Source: Chara braunii
Lineage: Eukaryota; Streptophyta; Charophyceae; Charales; Characeae
NCBI GenBank assembly: GCA_003427395.1
Contig: BFEA01000248.1
Location: 1,799,886-1,827,055, forward strand
Direction: 5' to 3'
DNA length: 27,170 nucleotides
Positions 19,772 to 27,170 of the stretch are shown piece after piece. The position numbers and the translations under genes were made by a program. The first letter of the stretch is position 1. The number at the start of each line of letters is the position of its first letter. Under the pieces are notes generated by a model. It searched no databases. It saw only the letters and a list, made by a program, of their open reading frames with translations, and had not been told where the DNA came from.

Positions 19772-19831
19772 CAGCAGCAGCATTATTAATATGATCATAA
19801 TCATTATCATGAGTATCATCATTGGTTAATC

Positions 19832-19879
<48 letters not shown>

Positions 19880-19925
19880 TTTATCATCAGCATCATCATC
19901 ATCATCACCATTATCTTTATCGATA
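19222..19925. repeat. (ATC)n trinucleotide arrays with an (AGC)n block
   Basis: Several ATC/TCATCA arrays (19222-19263, 19388-19500, 19561-19607, 19630-19740, 19831-19910) separated by short unique pieces, plus (AGC)n at 19740-19785. Ser-, Met- and His-rich frames across it are artefacts. Confidence 0.95.
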
Positions 19926-20259
19926 ACTTTTTGTTATCAGTAGAGTTTGCTCTTCAAGGCTTTGTGTCGCTTTTCGTATCATCACCATCATTCCCGTTAT
20001 CATTATCTTCAGGGCGCTATCCTTCGCCTCCAACAAAATCTAAGAGGAATGACAATTTGGTGAGGGGGTAGGGGAGAGCTCTGCCCAGCAGGGGTTTCAT
20101 TAGGAGGGAGGTGGAATCCTGGAGGGGGTATGGGCAGATTGTGAAGAATACTCTTTTCTAGGGCTGGGCATCAAATCCCAGCGGGGGCAGATTAGAGTAA
20201 AGGGATAGATAGGGTAATCGAGAGAATGGAGGTGTGCTGAAATTCTCGGCTATCATCAT

Positions 20260-20670
20260 CTGAATATTGTTATATTAAGCTTTTGTGTGTTCTAAAATTC
20301 TGGCTGCATCTCGTATTCTTCCACATCCGGGATATAGGTCTTCAGAGATGGGTAAACCTGGACTGATATCTTCTGAGTTGCTCTGTTTTGTGCCCTTGGT
20401 TTGCCGATGCCAGAACGACGCTGGCCGGAGCTGGGGCGTTGCCCTGTAACCTGTAAATAGCAGGAGTGTGAGGCCTTGTAGAGAGATCTGGGGTTTGCTG
20501 AGGGTGGAAGGCATTCCAGTGGTGAACCGGGGGGTGCTGAAAGGAGGCGAGAAGAGATCAGCTATGGTTGATGTTGGTCTGGTTATTTCTGTCTCTGTAG
20601 TATAGTGTCCTGGTACAAGGAGGGCTAGGAGTTGTACTAGGATTAGGAGCCCATAATAGTTGATATAGCA
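20260..20670. repeat. 411-bp element, copy 1
   Basis: It starts CTGAATATTGTTATATTAAG and ends AGTTGATATAGCA. It matches 20748-21157 almost base for base over long blocks (CCCTTGGTTTGCCGATGCCA, GAGAGATCTGGGGTTTGCTG). ATC repeats flank both sides. There are no evident terminal inverted repeats or Pol III boxes. Confidence 0.85.
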
Positions 20671-20686
20671 TCATCATCATCATCAA

Positions 20687-20717
<31 letters not shown>
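20668..20717. repeat. (ATC)n between the two 411-bp copies
   Basis: About 15 ATC units with one AAC interruption. Confidence 0.95.
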
Positions 20718-20718
<1 letters not shown>

Positions 20719-20747
20719 CACCATTAGTTTCATCATCTAATTATTAT

Positions 20748-21157
20748 CTGATTATTGTTATATTAAGCTTTTTGGTGTTCTGAAGTTTTGGCAGCATCTA
20801 GCATTCTTCCACATTCGGATATAGGACTTCAAAGATGATTGAACCTGGACTGATTTCAACTGAGTTGCTCTATTCTGTGCCCTTGGTTTGCCGATGCCAG
20901 AACGACGCTAGCCGGAACTGGGGCGTTGCCCTGTAACCTGCTAATAGCAGGAGCGTGAGGCCTTGTAGAGAGATCTGGGGTTTGCTGAGGGTGGAAGGCA
21001 GTCTACTGGTGAACCGGGGGGGGCTGCAATGAAGCGAGAAGAGATCAGCTATGGTTGACAATTAGTTAGGTGGTTTTGTCTTTGAGGTACAGTGTCCAGG
21101 TATAGGGAGGGCTGGGAGTTGTTCTAGGATTAGAAGGCCAGAATAGCTGATATAGCA
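20748..21157. repeat. 411-bp element, copy 2
   Basis: 410 nt, starting CTGATTATTGTTATATTAAG and ending AGCTGATATAGCA. Offset to copy 1 is 487-488 nt. It diverges mostly by single changes. Confidence 0.85.
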
Positions 21158-21357
21158 AATTTTCTTTAATTTTTCATATTTTTGAATCATCATTCTCATT
21201 AGCATCATTAATCAGTGTCATTAGTACCATCATGGTCATCATTTGAGGTTTCCGTATGTTCATTCCGGGCAGACTATGAGGACCCCGACCTCAATCTTAT
21301 TATTGGTAATATCAACCTTGGGCACTGGGCCCGGTTTAAAATATACATATATATATA
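21158..21357. other. unassigned spacer left of the ribozyme palindrome
   Basis: A few ATC-like remnants, then a TA array at 21341-21357. Confidence 0.3.
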
Positions 21358-21578
21358 GTCACAAACAGAACTGCCCGGTAAACCGTAGGCAGAGAGAGAG
21401 AAGAGGACAACAAACGAGGGGCTGTGACAAACTGTTTCGTCGGAGTTTCACCGACTCATCAGGATGTATATATATATATATATATACGATATATATATAT
21501 ATATATATCATCACAACCCCTCGTTTGTTGTCCTCTTCTCCCTCTCTGCCTACGGTTTACCGGGCAGTTCTATTTGAC
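21358..21578. repeat. long palindrome carrying a hammerhead ribozyme
   Basis: Arms 21358-21425 and 21513-21578 are reverse complements over 66-68 nt with three substitutions and one 2-nt indel (shared blocks CTGCCCGGTAAACCGTAGGC and AGGACAACAAACGAGGGG). The 87-nt centre holds the ribozyme core (21426-21462) and a TA hairpin (21463-21512). TA arrays flank the whole. No protein is encoded. Confidence 0.9.
21416..21523 (-). ncRNA. hammerhead ribozyme (type I layout)
   Basis: On the minus strand: CUGAUGA (21462-21456), stem II GUCGG/CCGAC (21455-21451, 21443-21439) with loop UGAAACU, GAAA (21438-21435), a small stem III (CA/UG with a 3-nt loop), then GUC (21428-21426). The predicted cut is between 21426 and 21425. 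All invariant core bases of the hammerhead consensus are present. Stem I is made by ACAGCCCCUC (from 21425) and GAGGGGUUGU (ending 21513), and extends through the whole palindrome. Hammerheads of this kind occur in plant retrozymes and Penelope-like elements, where they trim or circularise RNA. Here no RT belongs to it. The 50-nt hairpin GAUG...(TA)n...CAUC (21512-21463) between stem I and CUGAUGA is unusual and could weaken activity. Confidence 0.75.
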
Positions 21579-21614
21579 GATATATATATCATCACAAATA
21601 TATATATATAAAAA

Positions 21615-21700
21615 ATGGCACTTTGCTGGTCAGGTTGCTAGGCCTTAAGACTTTGATGACAGATGGTTTATTGGACTCAGGACAGTGGCTAGACCTCTGA
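21615..21700 (+). pseudogene. LINE B ORF1 C-terminal fragment
   Basis: GTLLVRLLGLKTLMTDGLLD then SGQWLDL and TGA at 21698. The first nine residues match 18514-18540 (GTLLVRLPG). It is the tail of ORF1, upstream of ORF2 by 73 nt. Confidence 0.5.
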
Positions 21701-21772
21701 CCCCCCTCTGACCCCTCTTCATCGTGCCTTACTACCACACCTTGACTTGGTAATTGACTGTGTTTTTATGGT

Positions 21773-22600
21773 ATGGATAACCTTCGAGTAATTGACGCCC
21801 TTTATAACAAAGATAAAACATGGAAATTACTCAGGAGGAATGCGGACCTTGACCTCAGATCTCTAAACGTTAATGGTCTAGCATCAGCCAAGTACCAAAA
21901 AAAACAAGCAATTTATGATCAGTTGAGAGGTATTGGAAGAAGAGAGTGGCCTGATGTGACTTGCATCTAGGAGACTCACCTCATGGATTCAGACCATCAT
22001 AACCACTGTCACAAACAAATCTGGCCCTTTACAGCGTTCAAAGCTCACGCCCCTCGCCTTGGGAGTGTTGGAGTAGCCATTTGGATCCCTCAAGGATCCA
22101 AGGTAGAACCGGTATACTGGGAAACTGACAAAGTGGAAGGCAGGTGGGTATACATTTTGGCAATGATGGAGTTGGAGGTAGTCAGCATCCTGTGTATATG
22201 CGGACCCAATGATACCGTGGAACGCCAACGCTTTTTTGAATCCCTCCCCCTCCTCCTCCCTGTAGGAATCCCGATCATTATAGCAGATGACTTTAATGCC
22301 GCTCCGGACCGGTCCCTTAATAGATGGAATATTCCCACTCCCTGTCCAGCTTACGTGGAATCAGATGAGATTTTGATGGCTAACTTCTCTCAATCGTTAA
22401 ACCTTTTTGACTCTTTTAGGATAATGAATCTGTCTCAGCGTTCTTATACATGCTACTGGAACAACCAAGCCAGATCGTCCACTAAGTCACGGATAGACCT
22501 CATTCTGGAAGGTGCTCTTCAAGTAGCCGAAATTTTCCCTCGTAGCCCCCTCCTTGGACTAGACCATGCTATTCTCTCCTTTGGAAAGAAACCAGACCAA
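21773..22600 (+). pseudogene. LINE B endonuclease (EEP/APE-type) domain with a stop in the active site
   Basis: ATG at 21773 opens ORF2. It reads LRSLNVNGLAS (catalytic Asn at 21866-21868), then PDVTCI-stop-ETHL, where the family has QETH. TAG at 21968 replaces CAG, so the frame is open on both sides of one base change. It continues VGVAIWIP, IIADDFNAAPDR (22277-22310; GDFN usual, Gly changed to Asp), KSRIDLIL (SRID at 22487-22498) and LLGLDHAIL (Asp-His at 22562-22567; SDH usual). The enzyme would nick the target DNA for target-primed reverse transcription. Domain layout is complete, but the copy cannot make the full protein. Confidence 0.88.
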
Positions 22601-23155
22601 GGAAGGGGTTACTATAAACTCAATACAACTCATCTTAAGATTGAAATATTCAGAACTTTTATCAAGGATGTGTGGTCCTTCTGGAGAAATCAGAAGGCCA
22701 CCATAAATAACGACATCCAATGGTTCAACATCGGTCTGGTTTTTCTAGGTCATAAATGCAATGAATATTCAAAATTATTAGCAGTTGAACGACATTCTCA
22801 TGAAACACGTACTTACCAACGTATTCAACAACTACAACTCTTAAAAATTGATGAAAGAGATTTAGAAATTATTGATAATACGGCCCGGGAATTACAAGAA
22901 TTAGAATCTCGATTACTTTCTCATATGGAATATAGATGACAAGGTATGAGGATTCAAAGTAGAATTTGAAAACATCACACGGAAGGAGTCATGGATGCAA
23001 GATTCTTTGTCATGGCTAAGGCCCGCACTGGTAGAACTTTTATAGAGGCATTGGCTCATCCTCAATCCCTCAACGGCCCACCAGTCTCGTCAACAGCTGC
23101 ATGCACTAAAATTGCTAGGGACTTTTTCAAGGACCTTTTTTTAATCAGAAAATAG
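22601..23155 (+). pseudogene. LINE B linker between endonuclease and RT
   Basis: It continues the endonuclease frame with KDVWSFWRNQKATINN and a helical stretch (ARELQELESRLLSHMEY), then TGA at 22937 and 22967, and TEGVMDARFFVMAKARTGRT, FFKDLF. Copy A has the same order at 3552-3850. The frame shifts near the T7 run at 23136-23142 before RT. Confidence 0.7.
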
Positions 23156-23159
23156 GGAT

Positions 23160-23945
23160 ATGTCCTTGGATCTACACTCTAGGGAAGTAGAGGATTTTCT
23201 TACCCAATTGACTAAATCACTATCTTTAGAACCGAGGGAACAAATGAAGTTGCCCCTTACAAAAGAGAAAATATGGACAACACTCTTACTAATGGAGGAA
23301 GAAAAAACTTCTGGGATTGATGGATTACCTAAAGAAGTTTGGGAGGCCTTGTGGGATTTTATTTCCCAAGATCTTATGGATTTCTGTCAGGTAGTATGGG
23401 ATGCAGGTGAGATGGGAGAGATGGTAGGGCAAGAGGTGTTGACATTACTTTATAAGAAAGGTGATAAATATAATATCAGGAACTATCGTCCCATTACACT
23501 ACTAACTGTGGTTTACAAATTGATTTCAAAAACTCTTACTAATCGTCTAAATAAGTACATCGCGAATATAATTCATCCCTCTCAAACTGGTTTTATTCAA
23601 GGAAGGAACATCCAGGACAATATTCTGCTCATTAATGAGCTCATCAAGCTTTCTCGTCAATCCTGGCATAACGCAGCCTTCATATTCATTGACTTTGAGA
23701 AAGCCTATGATCATGTTGACTGTTTTTTCTTAGACAAATGCCTAGAAAAACTCAATTTTGGCCCACATTTTAGGAGATGGATCAATATCTTGCATAGGAA
23801 TGCCACAACAAGAGTAATGGTTAATAGAAATGTGGCACCCCCTATCACATTCCAGAGATCAATGAGACAAGGTGACCCAATTGCACCCCTCCTCTTCGTG
23901 ATCATTATGGAAGCCCTAACTGCTAACTTAAGACATCAAGGTTAA
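23160..23945 (+). pseudogene. LINE B reverse transcriptase, fingers to motif B
   Basis: 261 residues: EEEKTSGIDGLPKEVWEAL, NYRPITLLTVVYKLISKTL, HPSQTGFIQGRNIQDNILL, motif A as IFIDFEKAYDHVD (first Asp at 23691-23693) and motif B as RSMRQGDPIAPLLFVIIME (RQGDP at 23865-23879). The frame ends ANLRHQG-stop. The FADD motif C that should follow about 30 residues later is deleted, so no active RT could be made even if the stops were ignored. It is better preserved up to this point than copy A. Confidence 0.9.
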
Positions 23946-24345
23946 TTGGGGTTATAAAACACTTGGATGGTGGATTCACCATCAAGGTGTGAGACCCCCT
24001 GAGCATCCTCGTATTAAGTGGGCTCATCATAATGAACCAATCAGAATATTGGGAGTGTCTCTTTCAGCAACAGGCAAACCTACTACTCTCAATGAAGGGA
24101 TTCTACAACAAGCCAAGTTGAAACTTGATTTGTGGAAGGACAAACATACATCCTTATTTGGCAGAACTCTGGTAATTAATAATGTTATATTGGCCTCCAT
24201 CTGGTATAAATCTGCTATCTGGGCCTTAGACAAGGGTACCCTAAAGACATTCCAACGGCAACTAGCAACCTTCCTATGGCTTTTTATAATCCAACCCAAA
24301 TCCAAAGGGGCCTTGGGATCATTGATCCCCAAATCCAAGTTATAG
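23944..24345 (+). pseudogene. LINE B RT thumb/connection fragment
   Basis: From 23944 the frame reads NWGYKTLGWWIHHQGVRPPE, then HNEPIRILGVSLSATGKPT, KLDLWKDKHTSLFGRTL and VILASIWYKSAIWALDKGT. It resumes the copy A order exactly after the missing FADD block. It ends in a stop at 24345. The true continuation (GIIDPQIQVIALSLQWIKR) runs in another frame near 24310-24370. Confidence 0.8.
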
Positions 24346-24935
24346 CTCTCTCCCTTCAATGGATCAAACGTCTCATCTTTAATCCCATCACTCCTTGGTC
24401 CTCATCGCGTGTGAACAAATCAAAAGGTTAGCCCCTCCGGTTCCTGCTGAGATAGATCCCCTTATGTGGCTAGAGAACCTCTCCTAGTCTCTGCCTAGAG
24501 GTTCTCCAGGGGATCTACATCAAGTGGAGCTCTTATATAGACAAGCAGTAAGGAGAGATCTCTGTAGGGATCCTTTTTGGATTACTTCAATTAAGAACTG
24601 GAGGAGGCTGCCCCTTCCAGATAAAGTACCCCCGATGAGATGGGAGGAGGTTTATCAACAACCGTTATTTAATAATACGTTTATCAAAGATGCGCCAGGA
24701 TGTGTCCTTCACTACATGGATGCCCCTTGGAAAGGTTGGATTAATAGAGGAGTTACATGAGTTAAAGATTTATGGAACCACGAGAGTAGAGATTGGTGTT
24801 CGCCCACAGACCTTCATGATCGCTTAAGATACTATCACCATCAGAGTGTGGCCCTAGATAAAGTAATTGATTTAATCCCCCTGGATTGGATCAGAATCTT
24901 GCGGGAAGGGCCCCAAGCTTCTTGAAAGCGATTGG
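24346..24935 (+). pseudogene. LINE B connecting region
   Basis: Frames read RDPFWITSIKNWRRLPLPDK and MRWEEVYQQPLF (about 24560-24670), a TGA at 24758, then VKDLWNHESRDWCSPTDLHD and DKVIDLIPLDWIRILREGP. It matches copy A in part. No enzymatic motif. A frameshift near 24925 leads to the next part. Confidence 0.65.
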
Positions 24936-25403
24936 GTGAAAATCCGTATTAAAAAAGGGATAGTTGGGAACATAATTGAGATTCATAGTCCGGAGCAAAT
25001 TCTCTTATGGATCTTTGATGTTCAAGATGATGGAATTCTTAATCCTAGACAACAAGATGATATAAGATGGTGCACATATGAGAAACTCTTTCGGATTAGA
25101 GTGTTGAAAGTTAAAGAGAAGTGGCTTTCCATTAGGCCAGAGATGCCAATCTCTCACCTCCTGTTCGCTCCACATAACTGGATTTGGTCCTCCCCAAGGA
25201 AACAGGGGCATTCACATCCTAGGACCTTACACACCCTCTTAGTCAAAGCCTCTTATAGAATGCTCCGGCCCAGAATTAATTTAAAAGACCGTATTGAAGA
25301 ACGATGGCATCAAAATCTCAACATAAGTAAGGACAAATTGAGAGGGATTAAGTGGTTCCAAACCTCTAGAACCAAACCAGCCAAGATAGCCTCCTTACAA
25401 TGA
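24936..25403 (+). pseudogene. LINE B pre-finger segment
   Basis: 156 codons with RWCTYEKLFRIRVLKVKEKW and FAPHNWIWSSPRKQG, parallel to RWCRNLDLHKIRVLREKDVW and FDPDEWQWAPPRK of copy A, and ending KIASLQ-stop. Copy A reads MASLQWQ, so TGG became TGA at 25401. The frame is the same as that of the zinc finger after it. Confidence 0.75.
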
Positions 25404-26132
25404 CAAAGTGTTCACATATGCCTCCTTACGAATGATTGGATTATTGATAGAACTTCGTTAGAACAGAAAGGCATAGCTCACCCATGGTGCAAGTTTTGTA
25501 AATCAGCTTTTCCCTCCAAGCTCATCCCCGAAACAATAGAGCATATTTTCCTTCAATGCCCGGGGTCGGTCTGGCTCTGGAGATGGTGGGATAGGATCTG
25601 GAATCAGCTGGGCACCACTCAACCCTGGCCGTGGGAATGGAAAGCTCTCCTTTTGGAAACCTGGCATCCCGACCAAGCAGATGAATTCACGACTAACCTA
25701 TTCTTAATTGGAAGGAGGGCGATCATTTGGGCAATCTGGTTAAGACGGTGCACCTATGAAATGGAAAGTGGGCATCTCGATGGACCAGACTTTACCGATA
25801 CTATCAAACAGCAGATTCAAACAGAATTATCCATAAAATGGGAACACTTAAAGGAAGAAATCCAACATTTATCCTTACAAAATGAGATCTGGCACCTCAT
25901 TAATCAATTCAACAGAAGTTGGCGGGAGGGGGACCAAGGAGGGAGGTTGGGGAATGTAATATGGGAAAGAGGACACGAGAATGCTCAGGAGCCTCTTCAA
26001 AGGAATTACCGGTTGGTTTTCAATGATTGGAGTACTGTCGATCCTGCTATTCCTCTAAGATCTCTTTCTGAATTCCTTGATTTCTCCCCCCCTCCAAGTA
26101 ACTGTCTTGTGCCCGCTGCGCGGTATGGATAG
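25404..26132 (+). pseudogene. LINE B C-terminal zf-RVT zinc finger segment
   Basis: Same frame as the segment before the TGA. It reads TNDWIIDRTSLEQKGIAHPW, then CKFCKSAFPSKLIPETIEHI with FLQC: C-X2-C-X14-H-X4-C at 25488-25559, identical spacing to copy A. It is followed by WRWWDRIWNQLG, LIGRRAIIWAIWLRRCTYEM and NYRLVFNDWSTVDPAIPLRS to the natural-looking ORF2 stop at 26132. The finger is thought to aid RNA or DNA binding by the LINE protein. Confidence 0.85.
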
Positions 26133-26478
26133 ATCCTTTGAAAGTACAAGAGTATGGTTTCCTCTGCTGATGGTACTACGGTTACAACTGGTTAAGTGCT
26201 TGGTATTCAAGTCTTTCTGGCGCTCGGATTGGGTGAAGAGGCACAAAGCTAGTTCAGTAGTATTAGCCTTGGGGGAAGCTGTGTCTGAAGTGCAGCTATT
26301 TTGGTCTACTTGGACTTTCTATACAATTGTATCCAAGGGGACGCTGGACCCACTTCCCGGCGGGTGTTGCTCCCCACCAATAGATTGGAGCCTCCCGTTA
26401 GTTAGGAAGGAGTGTATGCTCTTATCATCACTCCATTCTGATGACACGGGAAAGATTCTTTTAAAAAAAAAAAAAAAA
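26133..26478 (+). other. LINE B 3' UTR and poly-A
   Basis: 330 nt without coding, sharing GGGACGCTGGACCC and GCTCCCCACCAATAGAT with copy A, then A16 at 26463-26478. Confidence 0.75.
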
Positions 26479-27011
26479 GATGGTGGAAATAGCTTTAGAA
26501 GACCAAAATGAGGAGAAAGTGGTAGAAGATAGGAATGAGATAGAAGTCATTGGTGGTCATGAGAAGGGACGTTGTGGAAGTGTGAAGAACAATTGGTGCA
26601 CCAACCACACACTTCACTCTCATCAGATGATAGGAAAAGTGACAAGTAGATAAATCAGAGCAACAGCACAAAGCACTAGGAGAAAAACAAAAAAGAAGTG
26701 TCCTGTGAGTGGTTTGGATGGAAGTAGGGTCATAGGAGAGAGATTGACAGACAGCCACTCACTCCTGTTAACAGAAAAAGCGAGCATCCCGTTGTCACAC
26801 ATACGGCAATTACGTAATCCCGGCAGTTATACTGCTTCTGCAAAATGGCAGTTCCCCAAATCTGCAGAGCCAAAAAAGTCCTCACGTTAGGCATAACCAT
26901 AGAAATAGTGGCTTGTTGTGTCCGTGCTCCATAGCCTAATAACATGACAGAAAAGCCACATGGGCGGCAGATCTTACTGTTGGCCTAGCCCCACTTCCCT
27001 TCCCTGCCAGG

Positions 27012-27018
<7 letters not shown>
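26479..27018. other. unassigned spacer
   Basis: No recognised gene, RNA or repeat. Confidence 0.3.

Positions 27019-27089
<71 letters not shown>
27019..27089. repeat. (CT)n microsatellite
   Basis: About 35 CT units, ending shortly before the adapter. Confidence 0.95.
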
Positions 27090-27097
<8 letters not shown>

Positions 27098-27098
27098 T

Positions 27099-27136
27099 CT
27101 GTCTCTTATACACATCTAGATGTGTATAAGAGACAG
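27099..27136. other. Nextera mate-pair junction adapter, complete
   Basis: CTGTCTCTTATACACATCT followed by its exact reverse complement: the full 38-nt circularisation junction. It is not genomic. Confidence 0.98.
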
Positions 27137-27170
27137 ATATACGAGATTAGTCATCATCGTCGCCATCATC
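27137..27170 (+). other. chimeric tail: copy of 19210-19243
   Basis: The last 34 bases are identical to 19210-19243 in the same orientation and follow the adapter directly. They are the other end of a circularised mate-pair fragment, not the true continuation of the locus. Confidence 0.95.

Larger units (their letters stand above)
21614..26478 (+). mobile_element. L1-type LINE retrotransposon, copy B, degenerate
   Basis: Plus-strand order: a short ORF1 C-terminus (21615-21700), an EEP-type endonuclease, a linker, RT, connecting domain, zf-RVT finger, 3' UTR and 16 A (26463-26478). Each ORF2 part after the endonuclease has a homologue in copy A. Lesions include nonsense codons (21968, 22937, 22967, 24758, 25401), frameshifts near 23140, about 24300-24520 and about 24925, and loss of the FADD block at 23940. 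The 5' end is likely truncated within ORF1, since it starts right after a TA/A-rich run. No target-site duplication was confirmed. Confidence 0.85.

Noticed and set aside
19609-19822. Poly-Ser and poly-Met/Leu frames
   Set aside because: They are direct translations of ATC and AGC repeats.
26436-26460. CTGATGACACGGGAAAG as a second hammerhead
   Set aside because: The CTGATGA and GAAA boxes are too close, stem II cannot pair, and no GUC and stem I fit.

Overview
This is a repeat-dominated stretch of a eukaryotic nuclear genome with no intact protein-coding gene. Plant-type U6 snRNA-like copies, L1-type LINEs with a C-terminal zf-RVT zinc finger, and a plant-style primer-binding site next to an LTR point to the green lineage. 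The Nextera mate-pair adapter left in the assembly and the microsatellite load would fit a draft charophyte genome such as Chara, but the species is an inference.

Layout. (1) 35-~4030, minus strand: a decayed, 5'-truncated L1-type LINE (copy A) with reverse transcriptase, linker, zinc finger, 3' UTR and poly-A. (2) 4278-9300: a polypurine tract, GT, CT and CA microsatellites, a cluster of three U6 snRNA-like copies (6360-7268, minus) and a 0.6-kb hexanucleotide satellite with a higher-order repeat (8272-8888). (3) 9712-15034, plus: an LTR retrotransposon with two LTRs, a primer-binding site, gag and a retropepsin, but no reverse transcriptase, RNase H or integrase. Its gag is split by about 1.2 kb of other DNA holding a 39-bp inverted repeat, and its 5' LTR contains sequencing adapter plus a 46-N gap. 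(4) 15.5-17.9 kb: microsatellites, a 214-bp tandem duplication that ends in a U6 fragment, and unassigned DNA. (5) 17.9-21.6 kb: a possible LINE ORF1 remnant that stops at a perfect 13-bp palindrome, GC-rich hairpins, long ATC arrays, two copies of a 411-bp element, and a 220-bp palindrome. (6) 21614-26478, plus: LINE copy B with endonuclease, reverse transcriptase, zinc finger, 3' UTR and poly-A. (7) The last 72 bases are an adapter followed by a copy of 19210-19243.

The most striking item is at 21358-21578. On the minus strand it carries a full hammerhead ribozyme core. The 66-68-bp palindrome arms form its stem I and start exactly at the predicted cleavage site. All three substitutions between the arms give G-U pairs on the ribozyme strand, but A-C mismatches on the other strand. 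A 50-nt TA hairpin lies between stem I and the CUGAUGA box.

Nothing here acts as a working gene set. The two LINEs are related and carry complementary lesions: A is broken at RT motif A but keeps FADD, while B keeps motif A but has lost the FADD block by deletion. The LTR element is non-autonomous in its present form. U6 copy 1 is the only RNA gene candidate with its catalytic sequence elements intact.
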